From assembly GCA_002071445.1 (NCBI GenBank), contig MWFE01000059.1, positions 1 to 54,802 of the forward strand: a stretch of DNA of 54,802 nucleotides, written 5' to 3'. Source of the DNA: Bacteroidetes bacterium ADurb.Bin008. Its GTDB lineage: Bacteria; Bacteroidota; Bacteroidia; Bacteroidales; Tenuifilaceae. Of the stretch, positions 8,470 through 17,513 are shown piece by piece. Below the pieces are notes generated by a model. That model was not told where the DNA came from and did not search any database. It was given only the letters and a program-made list of their open reading frames with translations. The position numbers and the translations under genes are program-made. Positions within the stretch are counted from its first letter, which is position 1. Every line of letters begins with the position of its first letter.

Positions 8470-8556
8470 TACATTTTGTAAGAAAATCACAATAAGGATT
8501 ATTCCGTTGTGAAAACATTAAGCCGCCCTCGTCTTACAATACGGGGGCATTTTTGT
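8470..8556 (+). ncRNA. tracrRNA of the type II-C system
   Basis: Bases 8470-8493 (TACATTTTGTAAG onwards) are the reverse complement of repeat positions 1-24 with two mismatches: the anti-repeat. Next comes TAAGGATTATTCCGTT (8493-8508), close to the SpCas9 tracrRNA nexus UAAGGCUAGUCCGUU and able to form its GGA/UCC stem. A terminal hairpin GCCCTCG (8524-8530) with CGGGGGC (8542-8548) and a T run at 8550-8554 ends it. The RNA is about 85 nt and divergent from cas9. The function follows from family knowledge; the pairing is visible directly. Confidence 0.93.
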
Positions 8557-8570
8557 TTTCAACAAATTTA

Positions 8571-8880
8571 ATAAAAAATCACCTAAGATTCTATATTGCT
8601 ATCGGTTATCCATCACTATACTAAAATAAGTAACGCTACAACAAAAGTTATTCTTTCAAATGCAGGGGTTGTAGGCCTAGCGGTCATTACACTATGGAGT
8701 TGAAATAAAAGTATCCTTCGGGAGCCTCATGGCACGAAGTTGACCATTAACCCTCAGCGGAACAGCAATGAAATATTCCCCATAGGGCGCAATCAGAAAG
8801 AGATATGGACCATGTGACGGTACACGCCATGCAATGTTCCTATGATTAAACGGGATTCCTTTTACCCAAATGATTTGTTT
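8571..8880. other. Intergenic stretch without a recognisable gene
   Basis: About 310 bases between the tracrRNA and the promoter region of the next gene. No open frame of useful length, RNA gene or repeat was recognised. Base composition is closer to coding sequence than to the flanking AT-rich spacers, so it may be a decayed gene. Confidence 0.4.
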
Positions 8881-8888
8881 TATATTTG
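8881..8888 (+). promoter_or_regulatory. Possible -7 promoter element for the beta-helix gene
   Basis: TATATTTG fits TAnnTTTG and lies 118 bases before the start codon at 9007. No TTG was found at the proper upstream distance, so support is partial. Confidence 0.35.
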
Positions 8889-9006
8889 TTCAATATGTAA
8901 GTTGCATGCCTAATGTGAAACTTGCTGATTTTTAAATTAATATACTCCATTGTTATTAAAACTCAGGAATTAACCCTAATCTAAATAAACAAAAAATCCC
9001 ATTGCC

Positions 9007-10026
9007 ATGAAAAAACTTTTTCTTGTAGCAACAGTAATCGTTGCCATGTCAGTAAACCTGAATGCCGCCATATGGCGCGTAAACAACATAGCCGGTGTTA
9101 ATGCCGATTTTACAACCATACAGGCAGCGCACAATGCTGCAAATGCAGGCGACACCATTTACCTTGAGCCCTCGGCCGGAAACTATGGAAACCTTACCGC
9201 TACCAAGCGTCTGGTAATTATTGGCCCGGGCTATTTCCTTGCAGAAAATGAGGGTTTGCAGGCGAATCATACTTCAAGCACCATTGGCACCATTGAATTT
9301 AATAGCGGCAGCGATGGCTCGGTGTTGTGCGGATGCACCACGGGCAGAATCACCATTAATGCATCGGGCATTCTGATAGAAAGGAATTTTGTTAACCACT
9401 ACCACACCAATTACGATTCTTCCATTTTGTTCACAGGAAGTACCAATAATACCATAATTAGAAATAACTATATTATCCCAAGAAATTTCCCGACAGGCTA
9501 TACCCAAAGGGCGATAAACTGTTCGGGTTCAGCCAATAATGTGCTTATTTGCGGCAATTTCATCGGAATGGCTTCTTACACCAGTTCTCGTTATGCCATT
9601 GATGTGCAATCAAATTTTGCCGGTGAGATTTCAAATAATGTTATCGAGGGATACGTAACCATCAACAATACAATTTTTAATAATAATATTCTAACAATGG
9701 GGGTATTTACCCATACAAACTCCTCTTTCAACAATAATATTGGAAACTCTACCCAGTTTGGTACAGCCAATGGCAATCAGCAGAATGTGAATATGACTAC
9801 CGTGTTTGTCGGAACGGGAAGTACCGATGGGCAGTGGCAGCTTAGCGCCGGTTCACCTGCCCTTGGAGCAGGGGTTGACGGTGTGGATTGCGGAATGTTT
9901 GGCGGCGATTACCCCTATAAACTATCAGGTCTGCCAAGCGTACCGGCTATTTACTACCATGAGCAGACCATAGACAACGTTAATCAGCAGCTCAACGTAA
10001 CTATCAAAGCCAAAAGCCATAACTAA
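9007..10026 (+). CDS. Secreted right-handed beta-helix protein
   Basis: A 339-aa protein with a signal peptide (MKKLFLVATVIVAMSVNLNA). The mature part begins with AGVNADFTTIQAAHNAANAGDTIYLEPS, the usual entry to Pectate_lyase_3/parallel beta-helix folds. Asn-rich coils follow (NNTIIRNNYI, NNVLICGNFI, NNTIFNNNIL), and the PALGAGVDGVDCGMFGG motif is often seen at the end of such helices. No catalytic site is evident, so a surface-binding or structural role is as likely as a polysaccharide-degrading one. It has no T9SS tail. It lies two bases from the giant repeat protein that follows and probably shares its transcript. Confidence 0.75.
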   Translation: MKKLFLVATVIVAMSVNLNAAIWRVNNIAGVNADFTTIQAAHNAANAGDTIYLEPSAGNYGNLTATKRLVIIGPGYFLAENEGLQANHTSSTIGTIEFNSGSDGSVLCGCTTGRITINASGILIERNFVNHYHTNYDSSILFTGSTNNTIIRNNYIIPRNFPTGYTQRAINCSGSANNVLICGNFIGMASYTSSRYAIDVQSNFAGEISNNVIEGYVTINNTIFNNNILTMGVFTHTNSSFNNNIGNSTQFGTANGNQQNVNMTTVFVGTGSTDGQWQLSAGSPALGAGVDGVDCGMFGGDYPYKLSGLPSVPAIYYHEQTIDNVNQQLNVTIKAKSHN

Positions 10027-10028
10027 GC

Positions 10029-13000
10029 ATGAGATGGAAAGCAATTCTGCTGCTGCTCCTGCTATGCAGGGCGGCAGTGGGCCTGTCTCAGAACGTGGTT
10101 TATGCTGAATATTTCATCAACACCGATCCGGGATACGGCAATGCAACAGAGTTAGCCTTCGGCCCTGCACCCAATGTGGAGGATATCAACTTCGTGGTTG
10201 ATATAGAGGGTCTTGGCAGGGGCTTTCACAATCTGTTTGTGCGGGTTAAGGACGAAAACGGAAGGTGGAGTTTAACCAACAACAAACCCTTCTGCAAGGA
10301 AAGGGTATTCATCCAGTCGCCAGATATAATTAAGGCAGAGTACTTTGTGAATACCGACCCCGGATTTGGCAGCGCAACCAATATCCCCATAATCCCCGGG
10401 CCGGATATCACCGGTATATCATTTGCGGTGGATGTATCCTCGTTGGGCAATGGCTTCCATAATCTATACACACGGGTTAAGGATGCCAATGGCAAGTGGA
10501 GTATGATCAATGTGAAGCCTTTTCTAAAGGAAACGGTATTCATCCAATCGCCTGATATAGTTAAGGCAGAGTATTTTGTGAATGACGACCCCGGATTTGG
10601 CAGCGCAACCAATATCCCCATAACCCCAGGGCAAGATATCACCGATATATCATTTGTCGTGGATTTATCTTCGTTGGGCAATGGCTTCCATCATCTATAC
10701 GCCAGGGTTAAGGATGCCAATGGTAGGTGGAGTATTACCAATGTGAAGCCTTTTTTCAAGGAAACGGTGCCCATTCATTCGCCTGATATAGAGCAAGCAG
10801 AGTACTTTGTGAATGAAGACCCCGGATTTGGCAGCGCAACCGATATTCCCATAACCCCCGGGCAGGATATCACCGACGTATCATTCACAGTGGATTTATC
10901 CTCGTTGGGCAATGGCTTCCATCATCTATATACCCGGGTTAAGGATGCCAATGGCAGGTGGAGTATGACCAATGTGAAGCCTTTTTTCAAGGAAACGGTG
11001 CCCATCCATTCGCCTGATATAATTAAGGCAGAGTACTTTGTGAATGAAGACCCCGGATTTGGCATCGCAACCGATATTCCCATAACCCCCGGGCAGGATA
11101 TCACCGATGTATCATTCACAGTGGATTTATCCTGGTTGGATAGGGGTACTCATTATCTATATGTTAGGGTTAAGGATGCCAATGGTAATTGGAGCCAAAC
11201 CAATTCCAAATCCTTCTACAAAGAAACAGTTCTCATCCAATTGCCAAATATTATTAAGGCAGAGTACTTTGTGAATACCGATCCCGGATTTGGCGATGCA
11301 ACCGATATACCCATAACCCCCGGGCAGGATATCACCGATATATCATTCACAGTGGATTTATCCTCGTTGGGCAATGGCTTCCATTATCTATATACACGGG
11401 TTAAGGATGCCAATGGCAAGTGGAGTATGACCAATGTGAACTCTTTTTTCAAGGAAACGATTCCCATCCAATCGCCTGATATAGTTAAGGCAGAGTACTT
11501 TGTGAATACCGATCCCGGATTTGGCAGTGCAACCAATATACCCATAACCCCCGGGCAGGATATCACCGACATATCGTTCACAGTGGATATATCCTCGCTG
11601 GATAATGGCTTCCATAGCCTATTTACACGGGTTATGGATGCCAATGGCAAGTGGGGTATGACCAACGTGAAGTCATTTTACAAGGATCAGGTTAGTACGG
11701 AATTACCGGACATAGTTAAGGTTGAGTACTTTTTTGATACCGATCCGGGTTTTGGGAATGGGGTTGATTATCCCATCATACCCAATCCCGATACAGGCAC
11801 ACTGGAAATAATTGCCGATGCTTCGGGACTTTCATTGGGTACGCATTACCTCTATGTAAGGGTACAGGATCGGAACGGCAAATGGAGCATTACAAATATC
11901 AAGGCTTTTGATATGCATTGTGACGATTTGGTGGTTGATTTCACCTCCGGTGAGGGATGTTCAGGCCATCCACATTTGATATCCGATAACTCAACCGGTG
12001 TTTATCCTTTGGCAGAGTATCACTGGGATTTTGGCGATGGAACTCCGATTGTCGTTGCCGACAGGGGCGATATTGAGCATATCTTTGCCACCGCAGGGGT
12101 TTACGATGTAACCCTTGAGGTGCGGAATAGCGCTGAGTGCATCGATTTTGTTACCAAGCCGGTAACTATCAATGCTTCGCCGGGAATTCCTGATACCCCA
12201 ACAGGTTCAACAAACCTTTGTGTGGGGACGCCCACCACGAGCTACTCCACAACAGGTGCTGACAATTCCACCAGCTATGAGTGGGAGCTAAGCCCCGATG
12301 AAGCAGGAACCATAGGCGGCAGCGGTACAATCGGTACGGTTGAGTGGGCTGATGGTTTTACCGGAACTGCACAGGTACGCGTGAGGGGAATTAACCCACA
12401 ATGTGAGGGTGATTATTCTCAATGGCTGGATATTACGGTTTCCTCTGCCTCGGTAGGTGGCATTGTAACCTCTAATAACAGTCAGATATGCGAAGGTAGT
12501 TCCACGGGAACATTAACCCTTACCAATTTTAACGGAAGCATTATAAGGTGGGAGAAACAGTTCAATTCGGAGGGATGGACTTCTATTACTCATACTTCTT
12601 ATACCTATTCCGAAATTGTTAATACTCCCGGAATTTGGCATTACAGAGCGGTTGTCAGGAATGGAGCTTGCGATGAAGACTATTCTTCTGCTGTGAGCAT
12701 AACAGTTCACCCTCTACCCGTTGTTTACTTTGTTATGGGAGGTGGAAGTTACTGTGCAGGAGGTGATGGAGTGGAAGTAAAACTTAGCAATTCGCAAAGC
12801 GGCTTCAATTACAGATTATATAGAAATGGCGTTGTTCTCGTCTCTACTGTGGTGGGTACGGGTGAGGAAATTTCTTTCGGACTGCAACAGGCGGAAGGTA
12901 TTTATACCATTTGGAGTGAAACTCCGGGTTCGGGATGCACCGCTCAAATGCATGGCAGCGTAACAGTCAACATAGATCCTCTGCCCGGTGCAGCCGGGCC

Positions 13001-14987
13001 CATTTCGGGAAGAACCGGTGTGTGTCAGGGAGAATCGGGGGTGGTGTACACCGTTCAGCCCATTTCTTATGCCAACTCTTACGTGTGGACGCTGCCCGAC
13101 GGTGCAACGGGCCAGAGCAGCACCAATAGCATCACTGTAAACTTTGACAATGAGTTCGTTTCGGGCAATATCTCGGTTTACGGGGTCAACTATTGCGGCG
13201 AAGGAGCTTCCGCAACCCTTGCCATCACCGCATACGACCTCCCTGATGCAGCAGGTACAATTTCGGGAAGCACCGTGGTTTGCCAGGGCGAAGCATCGGT
13301 GGTGTACAGCGTAGATCCCATTGCCAACGCTACATCCTACGTTTGGGGGCTGCCCAACGGGGCAACGGGTCAGAGCAGCAGCAACAGCATCAGCGTGAAC
13401 TTTGGCAATGATGCCGTATCGGGTGATATTTCGGTTTATGGTACCAACGATTGTGGTAATGGGATTCCTGCAACCCTTGCCATCACTGTGAGCCCCATAC
13501 CCAATGCAGCCGGGGCCATCTCCGGTATCACCAGCATTTGCCAGGGCGAGACCTCAGTGGTGTACAGCGTACAACCCATTGCTTACGCCAACTCCTATGA
13601 GTGGACGCTACCCAACGGAGCAACGGGTCAGAGCAGCACCAATAGTATCACCGTGGACTTTGGTGTTGATGCCGTATCGGGGAATATCTCGGTTTACGGA
13701 GTCAACAATTGCGGCGCAGGAACTCCCGCAACCCTTGCCATCACCGTGAACACCCTGCCCGGTGTGGCGGGATCCATTATGGGTAGCACTAGTATATGCC
13801 AGGGGGAGACCTCGGTGGCGTACAGCGTGGAACCCATTGCCCACGCCACATCCTACGTTTGGGGGCTGCCCAACGGCGCAACGGGTCAGAGCAGCAGCAA
13901 CAGCATCAGCGTGAGCTTTAGCAATAATGCCGTATCGGGTGATATTTCGGTTTATGGTACCAACTACTGTGGTGATGGTGCTTCCGCAACCCTTGCCATC
14001 ACTGTGAACCCCTTACCCGATGCAGCCGGGGCCATCTCCGGTATCACCTACGTTTGTCAGGGGGAGACCTCGGTGGTGTATAGCGTAGAGCCCATTGTTC
14101 ATGCCACCTCCTATACGTGGACGTTACCCAACGGCGCAACGGGTCAGAGCAGTACCAATAGCATCACCGTGGACTTTGGTGTTGATGCCGTATCGGGTAA
14201 TATCTCGGTATACGGAGTCAACGATTGCGGAGGAGGAACTCCCGCAACCCTTGCTATCACCGTGAATCCCATACCCGGCGCTGCCGGGACCATCTCCGGC
14301 ATCACCAGCGTTTGCCAGGGCGAGACCCAGGTGTACAGCGTAGAGCCCATTGCCCACGCCAGTTCCTATGTGTGGACGCTACCCGACGGAGCAACGGGTC
14401 AGAGCACTACCAATAGCATTACCGTGAGTTTTGGCAATGATGCCGTATCGGGTGATATCTCGGTGTACGGTGTCAACGATTGTGGCCATGGGGTACATTC
14501 AGCTCTTGCTATCACTGTGAATATGAAACCACCCAAGCCTACAATAACTCTTATTGATAAAACATTGTACTCTGATGCTCCCGTTGGCAATCAATGGTAC
14601 GATCTGGAAGGGGCAATTGCAGGGGCAACTGATCCACAATACACCGTAACGTACAGCAGTACTTACTTTGTAATCGTTACTATTAACGGATGTAGTTCGG
14701 ATCCGTCAAACTCAATTGAAGTAGATTTAACAGGCATCGGGGATATTGATTTTAGTAAAATTATCAAAGTATATCCAAACCCCGTTTCGGATGAATTAAT
14801 AGTTGAGTTTCAGGATAATAAAACAGAGTTAACTTTTGAGATTATAAATTCTGCAGGAGTGGTTGTTTACAGGGGTACTCTGGTAGATAGAGTTTACATC
14901 AACACCCGTTCTTTTAATGCGGGTATCTATTTTATCCGAATAGAAACAGAAGATTCCGTTGAACTTCGAAAATTCATAAAGCAATAA
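10029..14987 (+). CDS. Giant T9SS-exported repeat protein with PKD/Ig-like domains
   Basis: A 1652-aa surface protein. In order: a signal peptide (residues 1-21); eight 77-aa repeats of the AEYFVNTDPGFG...VKDANGKWS type (about 24-635); a PKD domain with YHWDFGDGTP; two PKD/Ig-like domains; six 86-aa Ig-like repeats with VCQGETSVVYS and LPNGATGQSS motifs (about 980-1495); a short linker; and a C-terminal T9SS sorting domain (KVYPNPVSDELIVEF to the end). The type IX system would export it across the outer membrane and anchor or release it. Large size and repeats suggest an adhesin-like or stalk role, but no ligand site is recognisable. A strong terminator follows. Confidence 0.85.
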   Translation: MRWKAILLLLLLCRAAVGLSQNVVYAEYFINTDPGYGNATELAFGPAPNVEDINFVVDIEGLGRGFHNLFVRVKDENGRWSLTNNKPFCKERVFIQSPDIIKAEYFVNTDPGFGSATNIPIIPGPDITGISFAVDVSSLGNGFHNLYTRVKDANGKWSMINVKPFLKETVFIQSPDIVKAEYFVNDDPGFGSATNIPITPGQDITDISFVVDLSSLGNGFHHLYARVKDANGRWSITNVKPFFKETVPIHSPDIEQAEYFVNEDPGFGSATDIPITPGQDITDVSFTVDLSSLGNGFHHLYTRVKDANGRWSMTNVKPFFKETVPIHSPDIIKAEYFVNEDPGFGIATDIPITPGQDITDVSFTVDLSWLDRGTHYLYVRVKDANGNWSQTNSKSFYKETVLIQLPNIIKAEYFVNTDPGFGDATDIPITPGQDITDISFTVDLSSLGNGFHYLYTRVKDANGKWSMTNVNSFFKETIPIQSPDIVKAEYFVNTDPGFGSATNIPITPGQDITDISFTVDISSLDNGFHSLFTRVMDANGKWGMTNVKSFYKDQVSTELPDIVKVEYFFDTDPGFGNGVDYPIIPNPDTGTLEIIADASGLSLGTHYLYVRVQDRNGKWSITNIKAFDMHCDDLVVDFTSGEGCSGHPHLISDNSTGVYPLAEYHWDFGDGTPIVVADRGDIEHIFATAGVYDVTLEVRNSAECIDFVTKPVTINASPGIPDTPTGSTNLCVGTPTTSYSTTGADNSTSYEWELSPDEAGTIGGSGTIGTVEWADGFTGTAQVRVRGINPQCEGDYSQWLDITVSSASVGGIVTSNNSQICEGSSTGTLTLTNFNGSIIRWEKQFNSEGWTSITHTSYTYSEIVNTPGIWHYRAVVRNGACDEDYSSAVSITVHPLPVVYFVMGGGSYCAGGDGVEVKLSNSQSGFNYRLYRNGVVLVSTVVGTGEEISFGLQQAEGIYTIWSETPGSGCTAQMHGSVTVNIDPLPGAAGPISGRTGVCQGESGVVYTVQPISYANSYVWTLPDGATGQSSTNSITVNFDNEFVSGNISVYGVNYCGEGASATLAITAYDLPDAAGTISGSTVVCQGEASVVYSVDPIANATSYVWGLPNGATGQSSSNSISVNFGNDAVSGDISVYGTNDCGNGIPATLAITVSPIPNAAGAISGITSICQGETSVVYSVQPIAYANSYEWTLPNGATGQSSTNSITVDFGVDAVSGNISVYGVNNCGAGTPATLAITVNTLPGVAGSIMGSTSICQGETSVAYSVEPIAHATSYVWGLPNGATGQSSSNSISVSFSNNAVSGDISVYGTNYCGDGASATLAITVNPLPDAAGAISGITYVCQGETSVVYSVEPIVHATSYTWTLPNGATGQSSTNSITVDFGVDAVSGNISVYGVNDCGGGTPATLAITVNPIPGAAGTISGITSVCQGETQVYSVEPIAHASSYVWTLPDGATGQSTTNSITVSFGNDAVSGDISVYGVNDCGHGVHSALAITVNMKPPKPTITLIDKTLYSDAPVGNQWYDLEGAIAGATDPQYTVTYSSTYFVIVTINGCSSDPSNSIEVDLTGIGDIDFSKIIKVYPNPVSDELIVEFQDNKTELTFEIINSAGVVVYRGTLVDRVYINTRSFNAGIYFIRIETEDSVELRKFIKQ
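10100..11930 (+). repeat. Eight tandem 231-bp coding repeats
   Basis: The 231-bp unit (77 codons) recurs with near-identical DNA; its GCAGAGTACTTTGTGAAT phrase appears at about 10335, 10566, 10797, 11028, 11259 and 11490. The first and last units are the most diverged. High DNA identity in the middle units points to recent expansion or gene conversion. Confidence 0.9.
12970..14525 (+). repeat. Six tandem 258-bp coding repeats with a two-unit super-repeat
   Basis: The unit encodes an 86-aa Ig-like domain. Units 2 and 4 share WGLPNGATGQSSSNSIS and GDISVYGTN. Units 3 and 5 share WTLPNGATGQSSTNSIT, VDFGVDAVSGN and ISVYGVN. This indicates duplication of a 516-bp pair rather than of single units. 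Confidence 0.85.
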
Positions 14988-14996
14988 CGCCATATT

Positions 14997-15027
14997 GAGG
15001 GTGCCTCTGGTGGGCACCCTCTTTTTT
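14997..15027 (+). terminator. Rho-independent terminator after the repeat-protein gene
   Basis: GAGGGTGCC (14997-15005) pairs perfectly with GGCACCCTC (15013-15021), followed by TTTTTT. It begins 10 bases beyond the stop codon. Confidence 0.9.
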
Positions 15028-15122
15028 ATCTACCATAACATAGGTACAGCGTTGTGGTTTGTCCCTGTTGTTCCTGAAAAATCTTTGATTTGCAGTGCCC
15101 CCAAAAAATTCCAAAAAAAAGA

Positions 15123-15130
15123 TACCTTTG
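15123..15130 (+). promoter_or_regulatory. Possible -7 promoter element for gpmI
   Basis: TACCTTTG fits TAnnTTTG, 75 bases upstream of the gpmI start. TTTG motifs upstream (15084-15092) are too far for the usual spacing. Confidence 0.45.
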
Positions 15131-15204
15131 AAGCCGTTTCGCGTTAAACCTTTTTACACCGGATTTGTTCCAACATACTATACCATAGTGGAGGAGAATG
15201 CCTT

Positions 15205-16731
15205 ATGACCAATAATAGTAAAGTGCTGCTTATGATCCTCGATGGTTGGGGAATAGGCAAGGGCGACAGGAGCGATGCCATTGCCACCACGCAGCCAAAG
15301 AATATGACAGACCTAAAAAACAGCTACCCCAATGCGCAGCTGCTCACCTGTGGCGAGGATGTGGGTTTGCCCGCCGGGCAAATGGGCAACTCCGAGGTAG
15401 GACACCTGAATATCGGCGCAGGGAGGGTAGTGTATCAGGACCTGGTGCGGATTAACATGGAGATAAGGGATGGGAAAATTGAGAGCAACCCCGTGTTAAC
15501 AAAGGCTTTTACATATGCCCGCGAAAAAGACGTTGCAGTTCACTTCATCGGCTTGGTTTCCGATGGCGGGGTGCACTCCATGGATACCCACCTTTACAAG
15601 CTGTGCGACATGACAAAAGGGTACGGGCTGGAAAAGGTTTACATCCACGCCCTCACCGATGGCCGCGATACCGATCCGCAGAGCGGGTTGGGTTTTGTAC
15701 GCAACCTGGAGGAGCACCTTCAACACAGCAATGGGGTTATAGCCTCGCTAACCGGCAGGTACTACACCATGGATCGCGATAAGCGGTGGGAGCGCATCAA
15801 GGTCGGTTACGACCTGATGGTGAGCGGCATAGGGAAGCCTACCCAAAACATCACCAAGGCCATGGAGGAGTCGTATGCCGAGGGCATTACCGATGAGTTC
15901 ATCAAACCCATTGTCAGGGTGGACGACGGCGGTCAACCCGTTGGGTTGATCAGGAAGGGCGATGTGGTTATCTGCTTCAACTTCCGCACCGACAGGCTGC
16001 GCGAGATAACCATAGCACTTACGCAAAAGGATATGCCCGAGCACGGTATGCACACCATACCGCTGCACTACGTTACCATGACCCGCTACGACGATACCTT
16101 CAAAGGTGTACACGTGGCCTACGAAAAGGATAACCTTAAGAATACGCTGGGCGAAGTGGTTTCGAAGGCAGGACTTAAACAGCTGAGGATTGCTGAAACC
16201 GAGAAGTATGCCCATGTAACCTTCTTCTTCTCAGGAGGGCGCGAGGCCGAGTTCAAAGGCGAGAGCAGAATTCTGATCCCCTCGCCCAAGGTGGCAACCT
16301 ACGATTTGAAGCCCGAGATGAGTGCCTTCGAGGTGAAGGCTGCCATTGTGGATGAACTCAACCATCGCACTCACGATTTTATCTGTCTCAACTTTGCCAA
16401 CGGCGATATGGTTGGGCACACCGGCGTGTATAGCGCCATACAGACGGCTGTAAAGGCCGTGGATCAATGTGTGGGCGAGGTAGTTACAGCAGCCCGCAAC
16501 AATGGCTATACCGTGATCATCATTGCCGACCATGGCAACGCCGACAATGCCATTAACGCCGATGGATCGCCCAATACGGCACACTCGCTCAATCCCGTTC
16601 CCATCATACTGGTGAGCGATAAGTGCGAAAGGGTGGAGAATGGCATTCTGGCCGATGTGGCGCCAACCATACTCAGTATCATGGGTCTTCCCATTCCAGA
16701 GGAGATGACCGGGAAAGTGCTTTGCCGATAA
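15205..16731 (+). CDS. gpmI: 2,3-bisphosphoglycerate-independent phosphoglycerate mutase
   Basis: A 508-aa Mn-dependent glycolytic/gluconeogenic enzyme interconverting 3- and 2-phosphoglycerate. Alkaline-phosphatase superfamily signatures are clear: LMILDGWGIGK at the N-terminus, the phosphoserine loop QMGNSEVGHLNIGAGR, HALTDGRDTDP, the FNFRTDR segment, and the metal site IIADHGNADNA near the C-terminus followed by TAHSLNPVP. Length is the usual ~510 residues. It is preceded by a terminator and a promoter-like element and followed closely by a DUF3109 gene, so it is probably the first gene of a small operon. Confidence 0.97.
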   Translation: MTNNSKVLLMILDGWGIGKGDRSDAIATTQPKNMTDLKNSYPNAQLLTCGEDVGLPAGQMGNSEVGHLNIGAGRVVYQDLVRINMEIRDGKIESNPVLTKAFTYAREKDVAVHFIGLVSDGGVHSMDTHLYKLCDMTKGYGLEKVYIHALTDGRDTDPQSGLGFVRNLEEHLQHSNGVIASLTGRYYTMDRDKRWERIKVGYDLMVSGIGKPTQNITKAMEESYAEGITDEFIKPIVRVDDGGQPVGLIRKGDVVICFNFRTDRLREITIALTQKDMPEHGMHTIPLHYVTMTRYDDTFKGVHVAYEKDNLKNTLGEVVSKAGLKQLRIAETEKYAHVTFFFSGGREAEFKGESRILIPSPKVATYDLKPEMSAFEVKAAIVDELNHRTHDFICLNFANGDMVGHTGVYSAIQTAVKAVDQCVGEVVTAARNNGYTVIIIADHGNADNAINADGSPNTAHSLNPVPIILVSDKCERVENGILADVAPTILSIMGLPIPEEMTGKVLCR

Positions 16732-16776
16732 TCAACCCTGCCCGAAAGATAAGTGCAGGATAACCGCCAACGTTGT

Positions 16777-17376
16777 ATGATTCAGATTGATGATAAGCTC
16801 ATCAGCTTCGATGTTTTTGAAAAGCATTTCTGTTGCGACCTTCCCCAATGCTTAGGCGCATGTTGCGTGCATGGCCTTTCGGGAGCTCCACTGGAACCTG
16901 AGGAGATAGATATACTTAAAAAAGAAATTGGCATCATAGAACAGTTTTTAAAACCCGGTGGCATTGAGGCTGTTAGGAAACAGGGTGTGGCCATCAGGGA
17001 TTTCGACGGGGATATGGTTACTCCCCTTATCGAGGGAGAGGAGTGCGCATTCTGCATTGAGGAGAATGGCATTGCCATGTGTGCCATCGAGAAGGCGTGG
17101 CTACAGGGGAAGGTAGGGTTTCGTAAGCCCATTTCGTGCCATTTGTACCCCATCAGGGTAAAGAAATATTCGACATTCACGGCCATCAATTACGACCAGT
17201 GGAGCATTTGTCAGCCGGCAAGGGATCTGGGTTTGAAAAACGGCATACTCGTATATAAATTTTTGAAGGAGGCCATCACACGAGCCTATGGCAAGGAGTT
17301 TTATCATGAAATGGAGGTGGCAGCCCAAATGTTAGAGGAGCAGAGGGCCGATTCTCAAAACGAAAGTCAGCAATAG
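16777..17376 (+). CDS. DUF3109 family cysteine-cluster protein
   Basis: A 199-aa protein from the ATG at 16777. A GTG at 16753 would add eight residues, but the family normally begins MIQIDDKLxSxDVFEK, as seen here. A cysteine cluster (CCDLPQCLGACCVHG), a CAFC pair, CAIEKAW and CHLYPIR are the family's likely metal-binding residues, resembling YkgJ-type Fe/Zn-binding proteins. The biochemical role is unknown. It follows gpmI by 45 bases and is probably cotranscribed. Confidence 0.85.
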   Translation: MIQIDDKLISFDVFEKHFCCDLPQCLGACCVHGLSGAPLEPEEIDILKKEIGIIEQFLKPGGIEAVRKQGVAIRDFDGDMVTPLIEGEECAFCIEENGIAMCAIEKAWLQGKVGFRKPISCHLYPIRVKKYSTFTAINYDQWSICQPARDLGLKNGILVYKFLKEAITRAYGKEFYHEMEVAAQMLEEQRADSQNESQQ

Positions 17377-17513
17377 CCTTTATTTAATCGGTAATTCGCC
17401 CTGTCCCTAAGGCACGATTGAGCCGTTTTTCTTGCTGGCCAATGGGTTGAATTCCCGTTTTTAAGCTATATTTATACCGCGATAAAACGAATACTAATCA
17501 TAAATACAAAAAC

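Noticed and set aside
8563..8570. CAAATTTA as a -7 box (TAAATTTG) for cas9 on the - strand
   Set aside because: It matches the -7 consensus but has no -33 TTG at the right distance and lies beyond the tracrRNA terminator, 134 bases from the start codon; not enough to call.
13608..14590. Long - strand open frames opposite the Ig-like repeats
   Set aside because: They recur with the repeat period and are mirror readings of the repeats, not genes.
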